Below the pieces are notes generated by a model. It saw nothing but the letters and a program-made list of their open reading frames with translations, did no database searches and was not told the origin of the DNA. Positions 53,368 to 60,194 of a DNA stretch of 64,000 nucleotides are shown here, in pieces. Where the stretch lies: contig JACOTG010000130.1 of the NCBI GenBank assembly GCA_016178505.1, positions 1-64,000 on the forward strand, written 5' to 3'. The translations under genes and the position numbers were made by a program. Source of the stretch: Planctomycetota bacterium. Its GTDB lineage: Bacteria; Planctomycetota; JACOTG01. Positions within the stretch are counted from its first letter, which is position 1. Each line of letters starts with the position of its first letter.

Positions 53368-54885
53368 ATGGGACGAACGACGTCGATGTGGACGGTGGGC
53401 TTGTCGATGGCAGCGCTCGGCGTCGCGGCGGACGCACGCGCGGACGAGCAGGGCGAGCGCATTCGCAAGGCGATGGATCGGCTCGCGCCGTCGATCGTTC
53501 GCGTCCACTACAGCTTCGAGACGACGAAGTCGAGCTTCCGCGTCACGCTCGAGGACTCGAGCGGCGGCAGTCGCGAGAAGGAGGGCGAGGGCGTTTGCAT
53601 CGGCCTCGTCGTGAACGATGCGGGGCTCGTGCTCATCGGCGGCCACGTCTTTCCCGATCCGTACTCGCGATCGTCGTTCAGCGGAATGGACTTCCTCGGT
53701 CAATCGAACTCGCCGCCGAAGAACTTCCGCGTCGTGCAGCCGAATGGCGAGATGACGCCGGCGAATCTCGTCGCGCGAGACGAGGATCTCAACGTCGCAT
53801 ACTTGCAGGTCGACTCGGCGCCGCCCGCATGGAAGCCGATCGCGTTCGACGCGGGCGCCGCGCTCCAAGTCGGCGATCCGTTCCTCGTCGTGACGTTTCT
53901 CGAGAAGAAGTACGACTACCAGGCGAGCTTCGACACCGGGCGCGTCTCCGGCGTCGCAAAGGGACAGGTCGTGCGCTGGTTGCAGAACTCCGTTTCGCCG
54001 AGCGGCATCGGCCCGTCGCTCGCGATCGGCGCGCCGGTCGTCGCACTCGACAACGCGAAGCTCGTCGGCGTGATCGCGCAGCCGCGTCGCGCGCCGCCGA
54101 AGGAAGTCGAGAGCAGCGGGCTCAACGTCGGCAAGTCGCGTGAGATGTCGTTCAGCGTGTCTCTCAACCAATCCACGCCGCAGATCCTGCCCGGCTCGTC
54201 GCTCGAGGCGGGCATTCGCAACCCCGTCGCGATCGGCGGGCAGAAGGGATGGATCGGGATCGAGGAGCTGCAACCGCTCACGAAAACGCTGGCGCTGACG
54301 TTCAAGCGCGACGAAGGCGAGGGCGCGATCGTCAGCCTCGTCGGCCGCGACTCGCCCGCCGAGAAGTCCGGCGTGCTGCAGGGCGATCTGCTCGCCGAGG
54401 TCGACGGCAAGGACGTCGAGGCGAAGGACGAAGACGGTGTGCGCGACGTGCTCACGAAGATTCGAAAGAGCGCGGTCGGATCCACGCTGACGCTCAAAGT
54501 CGTGCGAGGAGGTCAGGAGAAGGAGATCGCGGTGCCCGTCGCAGCGGCGCCGAAGTCGATCTACGAGGCCGAGACATTCATCGACGAGGTGTTCGGCGTC
54601 ACCGTGAAAGAGATCACGTACGACCTCGTTCAACGGAAGAACTTGGACGCCGAAGACCAAGGCGGCGTGATCGTTCAAAAAGTGCCGATCGCCGGACTGT
54701 TCAGCCTCGCCGGCCTTCAAACCGACGACATCCTCCTCGGCGTGAACGACAAGCCCATCACCGACATCGCGTCGTTCAAAGCCGCCGTCGGCGTCGCGAA
54801 GACCGAGCGCAAGAAGGAAGTCCTCGTGAAGCTGAAGCGCGGCGCCGACACGCGCTTCGTGAAGATCCAGCCCGACTGGAAGTAA
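53368..54885 (+). CDS. Catalytically impaired HtrA-like protein with PDZ domains
   Basis: This 505-residue exported protein is related to the upstream HtrA. The His (LIGGHVFPD) and Asp (RDEDLNVAY) positions are kept. The GNSGGPL serine motif has become LAIGAPVV, so no serine nucleophile is present. At least two PDZ domains follow (GAIVSLVGRDSPAEKSGV; PIAGLFSLAGLQTDDILLG). It may be an adaptor or decoy that binds substrate and helps the active HtrA. The tandem active/inactive arrangement is seen directly; the role is inferred. ATG 53368 is in frame; the nearby ATG 53363 is not. Confidence 0.85.
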   Translation: MGRTTSMWTVGLSMAALGVAADARADEQGERIRKAMDRLAPSIVRVHYSFETTKSSFRVTLEDSSGGSREKEGEGVCIGLVVNDAGLVLIGGHVFPDPYSRSSFSGMDFLGQSNSPPKNFRVVQPNGEMTPANLVARDEDLNVAYLQVDSAPPAWKPIAFDAGAALQVGDPFLVVTFLEKKYDYQASFDTGRVSGVAKGQVVRWLQNSVSPSGIGPSLAIGAPVVALDNAKLVGVIAQPRRAPPKEVESSGLNVGKSREMSFSVSLNQSTPQILPGSSLEAGIRNPVAIGGQKGWIGIEELQPLTKTLALTFKRDEGEGAIVSLVGRDSPAEKSGVLQGDLLAEVDGKDVEAKDEDGVRDVLTKIRKSAVGSTLTLKVVRGGQEKEIAVPVAAAPKSIYEAETFIDEVFGVTVKEITYDLVQRKNLDAEDQGGVIVQKVPIAGLFSLAGLQTDDILLGVNDKPITDIASFKAAVGVAKTERKKEVLVKLKRGADTRFVKIQPDWK

Positions 54886-54982
54886 CAGCGCGCGAAACGT
54901 TCGCCTCGCCGCAACGACTCGACATCACGAGGATTTCTCCGAGAATCCGTGTGACGATTTTCTGCCTTCGAGTCGTGTAAGC

Positions 54983-55551
54983 ATGATGAGAGATCGATTG
55001 CTGGACCGGCTGTTCGATCGTTTCCGGCAGAACGGCGACGTCGCGGCGCTGGCGAAAATCTTCGATCGCACGGCGCCCGAGATCCTGCGCGTCGCCATGA
55101 GCCTCGTTCGCAATGCCGCCGAGGCCGACGACCTCCTGCAGGAAACGTACCTCACCGCGATCGAGCGCGCCCAACACTACGACGGGTCCGGACATCTTCA
55201 GGCGTGGCTCGTCGGCATCCTCGTTCACCACGCCCGCGAGCATCGACGACGCGTCGCTCGCGAGCCGGATCCGACGCGCTTGCCGTCGCGCGCGCCGCTC
55301 GATCCGCACGAGGTCGTCGAGTCCCTCGAGATCTCGGCGGAGCCGGCGCGGGCGCTCGAACGTTCGACAGCCGGCGATCTGCGTTTCGACTCGTCGGGCT
55401 CGACGCGGGGACTTATCTCGCGACCGCGTTCACCGGAAAAGCGTGGACGGGCGCCGCGCAGGTCGAGGTCCCGCCCGGCGGAAGCACGGCGTTCAACCTC
55501 GCGCTGTCGCCGGCGCCCAAGTCCACGGACGACGAGAGTGGCAACCGCTGA
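54983..55551 (+). pseudogene. Truncated ECF sigma factor joined to tail of a carboxypeptidase-regulatory protein
   Basis: The first 120 codons are an ECF sigma region 2 (LAKIFDRTAPEILRVAMSLVR; EADDLLQETYLTAIERA; GHLQAWLVGILVHHAREH). Near 55360-55385 sigma-like coding stops, without region 4. In another frame the sequence becomes the end of a carboxypeptidase-regulatory or Ig-like protein (AFRLVGLDAGTYLATAFTG; VEVPPGGSTAFNLALSP) and ends at 55551. These two gene types are often neighbours, so a deletion that removed the sigma 3' end and most of the next gene is the simplest reading. Confidence 0.7.
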
Positions 55552-55585
55552 CGAACCGCAGGCGGCGGTCTATCTGAGCTTGCGA

Positions 55586-56608
55586 CTATTCGACGCCGAA
55601 CTTGACGACGCAGGATCGGTTCGGTTCCTCGCTCACCGCGACGTCGACCTGGAGGAAGCGGTTCACGACGTCGACGTTCGTGCGCGCGTGGCGCGAGAGG
55701 GGCATCGTGCGGAAGGCGCCGGCGCCCGCCATGGCCACGGGGATCAACAGTTGGTCGGCGAGGTGGACGCCCACCGGCACCTGCGACCCGAGATAGTGGC
55801 GCATTTCGTCGATCGCGTGGTGCGCGACGCCTTCGGCGCGCACGTCGCGCTCGCCGAAGCCGGTGCAAAGCTCACCCACCACTGACGAATGGACCTCGAG
55901 CATCAGCACGTTGCCGGGGCCGAATGCCGGCGGCAGCACGGTCTTCACGAGACACGACGGATCCCACCCCAGCTTCCGCTCGACGACGCGTAGCTCGCGC
56001 TCCGCGACCGACTCGGGGACGCCGGCGACGATGGCGGTCGCGCGACGCTCGACGATGTCGCCTCGCTCGAGGATCTCGATCGGCGAGAGAGTGCGCACGG
56101 GCTCGACCTCCACGGTGAATCGCCCGCCGCCCGCGGGATAGAAGCCGGGCCGCTCGAGGTGCGCCCGCACCTGCGGCCCCATCCGACGCACGATCGGCAG
56201 GAACACGCGATCGATGAAGTCGAACGGCGGCGCGAACGGGTTGTGCGTTCCGCCGGAAAGCTCGAGGGTCGACGAGCCCGACGCCGTGAGCAGAGCCGGC
56301 AGCACGGTCTGCAGAACCAGCGTCGTACTTCCGGCGGTGCCGACTGCGAACGAGTAGCGCCCCGGCCGCACGGCCTTCGGCTCGAACGTCAGCTCCATCG
56401 ACCCGATCCCGGCGCCGGTGACGCGCGCGTCTCCGACCTTCGTCGCCGCCTCGACGGCGGTGAGGTGCTGCCGCATTAGCCCCGGCCGCTCGCGTCCCGC
56501 GCGCACGTTCGCGATGCGAAACGGCGAGCCGGTGACGAGCGAAAGCCCGAGCGCGGTGCGGAGAATCTGCCCGCCGCCTTCCCCCACCGAGCCATCCAAT
56601 TCGATCAT
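55586..56608 (-). CDS. rtcA: RNA 3'-terminal phosphate cyclase
   Basis: This is a 340-residue RtcA. The start at ATG 56608 gives the typical opening MIELDGSVGEGGGQILR; an ATG at 56641 would add 11 residues. Signature segments are GTAGSTTLVLQTVLPAL and SGGTHNPFAPPFDF, and the nucleophilic His lies in SRHARTNVDVV near the C-terminus. ADQLLIPVAMAGAGAF is also conserved. The enzyme adenylates RNA 3'-phosphates and converts them to 2',3'-cyclic phosphates, which RtcB can ligate. It is the last gene of the rsr - Y RNAs - rtcB - rtcA unit, 40 bases after rtcB. Confidence 0.95.
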   Translation of the reverse strand: MIELDGSVGEGGGQILRTALGLSLVTGSPFRIANVRAGRERPGLMRQHLTAVEAATKVGDARVTGAGIGSMELTFEPKAVRPGRYSFAVGTAGSTTLVLQTVLPALLTASGSSTLELSGGTHNPFAPPFDFIDRVFLPIVRRMGPQVRAHLERPGFYPAGGGRFTVEVEPVRTLSPIEILERGDIVERRATAIVAGVPESVAERELRVVERKLGWDPSCLVKTVLPPAFGPGNVLMLEVHSSVVGELCTGFGERDVRAEGVAHHAIDEMRHYLGSQVPVGVHLADQLLIPVAMAGAGAFRTMPLSRHARTNVDVVNRFLQVDVAVSEEPNRSCVVKFGVE

Positions 56609-56648
56609 GTCGTACCGGCCTCGCTCATTTCGCATCGACATCCAACGC

Positions 56649-57872
56649 TCAACCCTTCACGCACACGACCTGACGCAGCGTGTAAACGATCTCGACGAGA
56701 TCCTTCTGCGCCTCCATGACGGCCTCGATCGGCTTGTACGCGCCGGGCGTCTCGTCGATCACGCCCGCGTCCTTGCGACACTCGACGTGCCGTGTGGCCG
56801 CCTCGTGGTCGGCGAGCGTGAAGGTGCGCTTCGCCTGCCCGCGCGACATCGCGCGCCCGGCACCGTGGCTGCAGCTGTGGAAGCTCTCGGCATTGCCGCG
56901 TCCGCGCACGATGAACGACTTCGCGCCCATGCTGCCCGGGATGATACCGAGATCGCCCTCGCGCGCGCGCACCGCGCCCTTGCGCGTGACGAAGACGTCG
57001 ATGCCGTCGTGCACCTCGCGAGCGACGTAGTTGTGATGGCAGTTCACCGCGACGAGATGGCTGGTGAACGGCGGCACGTGCCTGCTCGAAGCAATCGCCG
57101 CGAGCATCGCCTCCATCATGAGCTGGCGATTGCAGCGTGCGTACTCCTGCGCCCACTCGACCGCGAGCACGTAATCGTCGAAGTGCGGCGATCCTTCGCG
57201 CAGATACGCGAGGTCGACGTCCGGCAAGTTGCCGAGCTGATCACCGAGGTCCTTCTTCGCCAGCTCGATGAAGTAGGTGCCGATGCGATTACCCACGCCG
57301 CGCGATCCGCTGTGCAGAAGCGCCCAGACCGATCCCTCCTCGTCGACGCAGACTTCGATGAAGTGGTTGCCGGTGCCGAGCGTTCCGAGCTGCTCGACGT
57401 CCTTTCCACGGCCGATCGTTCGGTGACGGACGACGATCGCGTCGTAGCGGGGCGCGAGCGCGCGCCACGCCTCGACGCAGGCAGCCGGCGGATTCGCCCA
57501 AGCGCCGCGATCGTTGCGCCGTCCGCCGTCGGTGCGGCCGTGCGGCACCGCGCGCTCGATCGCCGAGCGAATGCCGCGCAAGTCGTCCGGCAAGTCGGCG
57601 GCGCGAAGGCTCGTCTTCACGGCCATCATCCCGCAACCGATGTCGACGCCGACCGCCGCGGGCACGATCGCGCCGACGGTCGGAATCACGCTGCCGACCG
57701 TGGCGCCGATGCCGAAGTGAACGTCGGGCATCGCCGCGATCCACTTGTGGATGAACGGAAGCTTCGCGGTGTTCTCGAGCTGCCCCTTCGTCGCGTCGTC
57801 CATCGGAACGCCGCGCACCCACGCCTTGATCGGCACGCCACCCTCGACGTCGATCTGCAGATACTCGCTCAT
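56649..57872 (-). CDS. rtcB: RNA-splicing ligase RtcB
   Basis: This is a 407-residue RtcB, the same size as the E. coli enzyme. The manganese and GMP ligands are visible: MPDVHFGIGATVGSVIP, VDIGCGMMAVKTSL, HSGSRGVGNRIG, NCHHNYV and the guanylated His in SCSHGAGRAMSRGQAK. It joins 2',3'-cyclic phosphate or 3'-phosphate ends to 5'-OH ends using GTP. The start is ATG 57872 (MSEYLQIDVEGG) with GGGATGGAG upstream. The frame stays open to 58145, but that part is the Y-RNA region, not protein. No archease or PrfH gene is nearby. Confidence 0.97.
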   Translation of the reverse strand: MSEYLQIDVEGGVPIKAWVRGVPMDDATKGQLENTAKLPFIHKWIAAMPDVHFGIGATVGSVIPTVGAIVPAAVGVDIGCGMMAVKTSLRAADLPDDLRGIRSAIERAVPHGRTDGGRRNDRGAWANPPAACVEAWRALAPRYDAIVVRHRTIGRGKDVEQLGTLGTGNHFIEVCVDEEGSVWALLHSGSRGVGNRIGTYFIELAKKDLGDQLGNLPDVDLAYLREGSPHFDDYVLAVEWAQEYARCNRQLMMEAMLAAIASSRHVPPFTSHLVAVNCHHNYVAREVHDGIDVFVTRKGAVRAREGDLGIIPGSMGAKSFIVRGRGNAESFHSCSHGAGRAMSRGQAKRTFTLADHEAATRHVECRKDAGVIDETPGAYKPIEAVMEAQKDLVEIVYTLRQVVCVKG

Positions 57873-57909
57873 GTCTCCATCCCTCGTTTCGATTGCAGCA
57901 CCAAGAACG

Positions 57910-58009
57910 GGCGCGACGAGGATAGTCGAAAGCGACTTCGCCGAGACGTCCGGCGGAGCGGCGGGGTTCGAACCCGCAAGACCATGTACTTCCGACCGGC
58001 ATTCGCGCC
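57910..58009 (-). ncRNA. Y RNA-like unit 4, tRNA-mimic type
   Basis: The RNA is about 100 bases long, with ends pairing as GGCGCGA (58009-58003) and TCGCGCC (57916-57910). After the 5' stem comes ATGC, then TCGGAAGTACATG shared with units 2 and 3. A T-arm follows (57977-57961: GCGGG / TTCGAAC / CCCGC). Next is a 5-bp hairpin CGCCG-GACGTCT-CGGCG at the acceptor position, then a GTCG-CTTT-CGAC hairpin at the D-arm position, and CTATCCTCG before the 3' strand. It is co-directional with rtcB and lies 38 bases before it. Confidence 0.8.
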
Positions 58010-58035
58010 TCAGAAACTCATTCGCCGCGAAAAGC

Positions 58036-58134
58036 GGCGCGACGAGATCGTCGAAAGCGACTACACCGAGACGTCCGATGAAGCCCCGGGATTCGAACCC
58101 AGGTTCGCCGTGTACTTCCGACGGCATTCGCGCC
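58036..58134 (-). ncRNA. Y RNA-like unit 3, tRNA-mimic type
   Basis: The RNA is about 99 bases long with a terminal stem GGCGCGA (58134-58128) / TCGCGCC (58042-58036). It contains the TCGGAAGTACA block and a T-arm with TTCGAAT loop (58102-58086). The acceptor-like hairpin is CATCG-GACGTCT-CGGTG, and the D-arm-like hairpin is GTCGCTTTCGAC. Against unit 4 the acceptor hairpin changes on both strands (CGCCG/CGGCG to CATCG/CGGTG) while the loop is identical, which supports pairing. Confidence 0.8.
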
Positions 58135-58157
58135 GTGAATCTCACTGACCACGATAA

Positions 58158-58270
58158 GGTGCGACGAGGATTGCCGAGAGAATTTGCTCTACCGCTGAGC
58201 TACGGCCCCGCTTCGTGGAGCCGGCGGGATTCGAACCCGCGACACATGTACTCCCGAACGCATTCGCACC
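58158..58270 (-). ncRNA. Y RNA-like unit 2, circularly permuted tRNA mimic
   Basis: The RNA is about 113 bases long with a terminal stem GGTGCGA (58270-58264) / TCGCACC (58164-58158). Inside, the order is T-arm (58240-58224), acceptor 3' strand CGGCTCC (58223-58217), a seven-base loop ACGAAGC, acceptor 5' strand GGGGCCG (58209-58203), TA, and a perfect D-arm GCTC-AGCGGTA-GAGC (58200-58186). The two acceptor strands pair over seven positions with one G-U. This is a tRNA opened at the anticodon and closed at the acceptor end, as in YrlA-type Y RNAs. It has no CCA end and cannot be charged. Confidence 0.85.
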
Positions 58271-58339
58271 GTTGAACTCGACTCATCGCGAGGGCCGGGG
58301 TGCAGTCCCCCGGATGCTGACCTCGATTCTTTCGACCCG

Positions 58340-58430
58340 GGGGAGAGGAGCGACGAGGACCGCAAGACGTTCCGCGCTCCTCGAGCTGACGGACGTTGTT
58401 GTAGTCCTGCGAGCATTCGCTCCTCTCCCC
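58340..58430 (-). ncRNA. Y RNA-like unit 1, plain (non-tRNA) type
   Basis: The RNA is about 91 bases long, closed by a perfect 14-bp stem (58430-58417 with 58353-58340). The last seven pairs, GGAGCGA/TCGCTCC, are homologous to the stems of units 2-4, with A-U at the third pair. The 5' strand is followed by ATGC and the 3' strand preceded by GTCCTCG, as in the other units. The loop holds a bulged hairpin (TCCG tca GCTC gag GAGC g CGGA) instead of a tRNA-like module. It starts 10 bases after the rsr stop. Confidence 0.75.
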
Positions 58431-58439
58431 TCCGACCGA

Positions 58440-59993
58440 TCACAGCTCGCTCGCCTCGATGAGATCGACCCAGTGCGACGGGTCGGGACCACGCGCGGCG
58501 AACTCGCCGACGACTTCGAACACGGCATCCGAAAAACCTCCGACATTGAGCACGTCGTCGCGCTCGGCGGCCTGCGTCGTTCCGTACGGCTGAAGATCGA
58601 TGCAGACCAAGCGAGCGCGCGGGTTGCGGACGCGAAACGCCGTCCACTCCTGCAGGAGCGCCGTGCCGCGATTGCCGCTCGCGTCGACCCACGACTGGTT
58701 GTCCGAAACGAAGATCACGACGTCTCCTTTCGCGCGACGCTGGTTCAAGAGCGCGAGCGGTGCGCTGCACGCCGTGCCTCCGCTGCACAAGGACGCCATC
58801 ACGTTTGCATTCGTCATCACGCTGTCCCTCGGATTCAGGCGCACGGGGCGCACGACGTCGTTGAACGGGATCACCTCGGCGGCCGGGTTCTTGCGCAGAA
58901 TCGCGGCGGCGAACAGTGCCGCAACGTCCACGCACTTCACGGCCGACGATGCGCCGCGCCGCACTCCGGTCACCGGCGACTTCATCGAGCTCGACACGTC
59001 CGGGCACACGAACACCCGCCCCTCGATCACCGGCACGTTGCCCATCGCCATCTCCATCGCATCCTGCAGCGCTTCCGTGATCGACGCGGGGATCTCGGCC
59101 AGTGCCTCGCGAAACGCGACCAACAACTGGAACGGGAAGACCCGCGCCTTCGCAATCGCTTCGGGATCTCGCAGCCGCGCGGCGACGAGATCGACGACCG
59201 TGCGATCTGCGAAGACTCCATGTCGTTGAAACGTGTTCAGGTTCATGCGCGTCGCCTGCCACGAGGCGCGCCGCGCGATCGCCGTCCAACCCGCCGCGCC
59301 CAGCTCGAGCGGCGTGATCATCTCGAACGGAACGTCCGGGACCTCGCGGGTCGCGCCCGACTTGAACGCTTCGAACTGACGAACGATTTCCGGCAGCGCT
59401 TCGACGTCGTGCTCGCGGCCGATGAGCCAGCCGTAGAGCGCGCGTCGCGACGCCGTTACCGGCTTCGGGTGAACCATCTTCACCACGTCGCCGAGCGACG
59501 GAGACTGTCCCACCGACGCGCGAAAGACCGCTTCGTCGTCGCGCGACTCGAGCCAGCGAAGCACTAACCGCTTCGGCAGCGAGCCGAGCGACTTTCGCCC
59601 GACCGCTCCCGACCGCACGATCTGCACGAACGTCCGCAGCATGCGCCCGTTGTCGATCACTCGGTCGAAGATCGCGGCCAGGTGACGCGGCGATCGAACC
59701 GACAAGACCGCGCACAAGAGCGCGGGCATGTCCTTCATGTTTCCGCGACGCCGGCAGTAGAGCGCTGTCTTCGCGATGAACTCGGGCTCGACCTCGTCGC
59801 ACACTGCGAGCACGGCCTCGAGCTGCTCTTCAGCCCCAGCGTAGAAGGTCTGGTTCAGGCAGCCCGTCGACGCCAGTTGCGTCAGGAGCTGCTTCCCTTC
59901 GTAGGCGTAGGCCGGCGCGCCTTCTTGGTTCCGCGCGTTCGTCTTCGGGACTCGTTTTCCGCGCAGCGTCTCGAACAGCGTCTTGTTGGCCAT
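58440..59993 (-). CDS. rsr: Ro60/Rsr: TROVE-domain Y RNA-binding protein
   Basis: This 517-residue orthologue of the Ro 60-kDa autoantigen has an N-terminal TROVE HEAT-repeat ring (about residues 15-320). It includes FIAKTALYCRRRGNMKDMPA and LNTFQRHGVFADRTVVDLVA. The C-terminal vWA domain has intact MIDAS residues in FVCPDVSSSMKSP. Ro60 binds the 3' ends of misfolded RNA through its central hole and Y RNA on its outer face, and in bacteria it can couple Y RNA to PNPase. AAGGAGGTC lies seven bases before the ATG. It is the first gene of the sigma-54 operon. Confidence 0.95.
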   Translation of the reverse strand: MANKTLFETLRGKRVPKTNARNQEGAPAYAYEGKQLLTQLASTGCLNQTFYAGAEEQLEAVLAVCDEVEPEFIAKTALYCRRRGNMKDMPALLCAVLSVRSPRHLAAIFDRVIDNGRMLRTFVQIVRSGAVGRKSLGSLPKRLVLRWLESRDDEAVFRASVGQSPSLGDVVKMVHPKPVTASRRALYGWLIGREHDVEALPEIVRQFEAFKSGATREVPDVPFEMITPLELGAAGWTAIARRASWQATRMNLNTFQRHGVFADRTVVDLVAARLRDPEAIAKARVFPFQLLVAFREALAEIPASITEALQDAMEMAMGNVPVIEGRVFVCPDVSSSMKSPVTGVRRGASSAVKCVDVAALFAAAILRKNPAAEVIPFNDVVRPVRLNPRDSVMTNANVMASLCSGGTACSAPLALLNQRRAKGDVVIFVSDNQSWVDASGNRGTALLQEWTAFRVRNPRARLVCIDLQPYGTTQAAERDDVLNVGGFSDAVFEVVGEFAARGPDPSHWVDLIEASEL

Positions 59994-60035
59994 GACTCTC
60001 GACCTCCTTGTCGTGTATCGACGAGTGGTGAGAAA

Positions 60036-60050
60036 GCAGCCGGAGTGCCA
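60036..60050 (-). promoter_or_regulatory. Sigma-54 promoter of the rsr-Y RNA-rtcBA operon
   Basis: On the minus strand the sequence is TGGCACTCCGGCTGC. It has TGGCAC at -24 and TGC at -12 with exactly the spacing of the TGGCACG-N4-TTGC consensus; only one core base differs. It points into rsr and predicts a leader of about 30 bases before the ribosome site. Confidence 0.8.
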
Positions 60051-60142
60051 TGGAGGCGAGCGCTCGTACGGATTCGTCGCAAGTGGCTGAATGGTAGCGG
60101 CGTGAGTGGTTTCTCGCGTGTCGGCATCCAGCGGTCTCGGTG

Positions 60143-60192
60143 ATTGGATCGCGACGATTGTTATCCAATAGTCTAGTGAGTTAGCCTATTGG
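60143..60192. promoter_or_regulatory. Three ATTGG/CCAAT half-sites, candidate RtcR enhancer
   Basis: ATTGGAT (60143-60149) and ATCCAAT (60163-60169) form one inverted repeat. CCAATAG (60165-60171) and CTATTGG (60186-60192) form a second that shares the middle half-site. Half-sites are 22-23 bases apart, about two helical turns. They lie roughly 95-145 bases upstream of the sigma-54 promoter and overlap the rtcR start, as expected for an enhancer that also allows autoregulation. Confidence 0.6.
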
Positions 60193-60194
60193 CT

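Noticed and set aside
57873-58145. N-terminal extension of RtcB by 91 residues
   Set aside because: The open frame runs through the structured RNA units. RtcB starting at 57872 has the normal family length and a ribosome site.
57961-58270. Three ordinary tRNA genes on the minus strand, suggested by TTCGAAY T-arms
   Set aside because: No unit has a D-arm, anticodon arm and T-arm in the usual order. In unit 2 the T-arm precedes the acceptor 5' strand and D-arm, and units 3 and 4 lack a D-arm of tRNA type. Y RNA mimicry explains all three.
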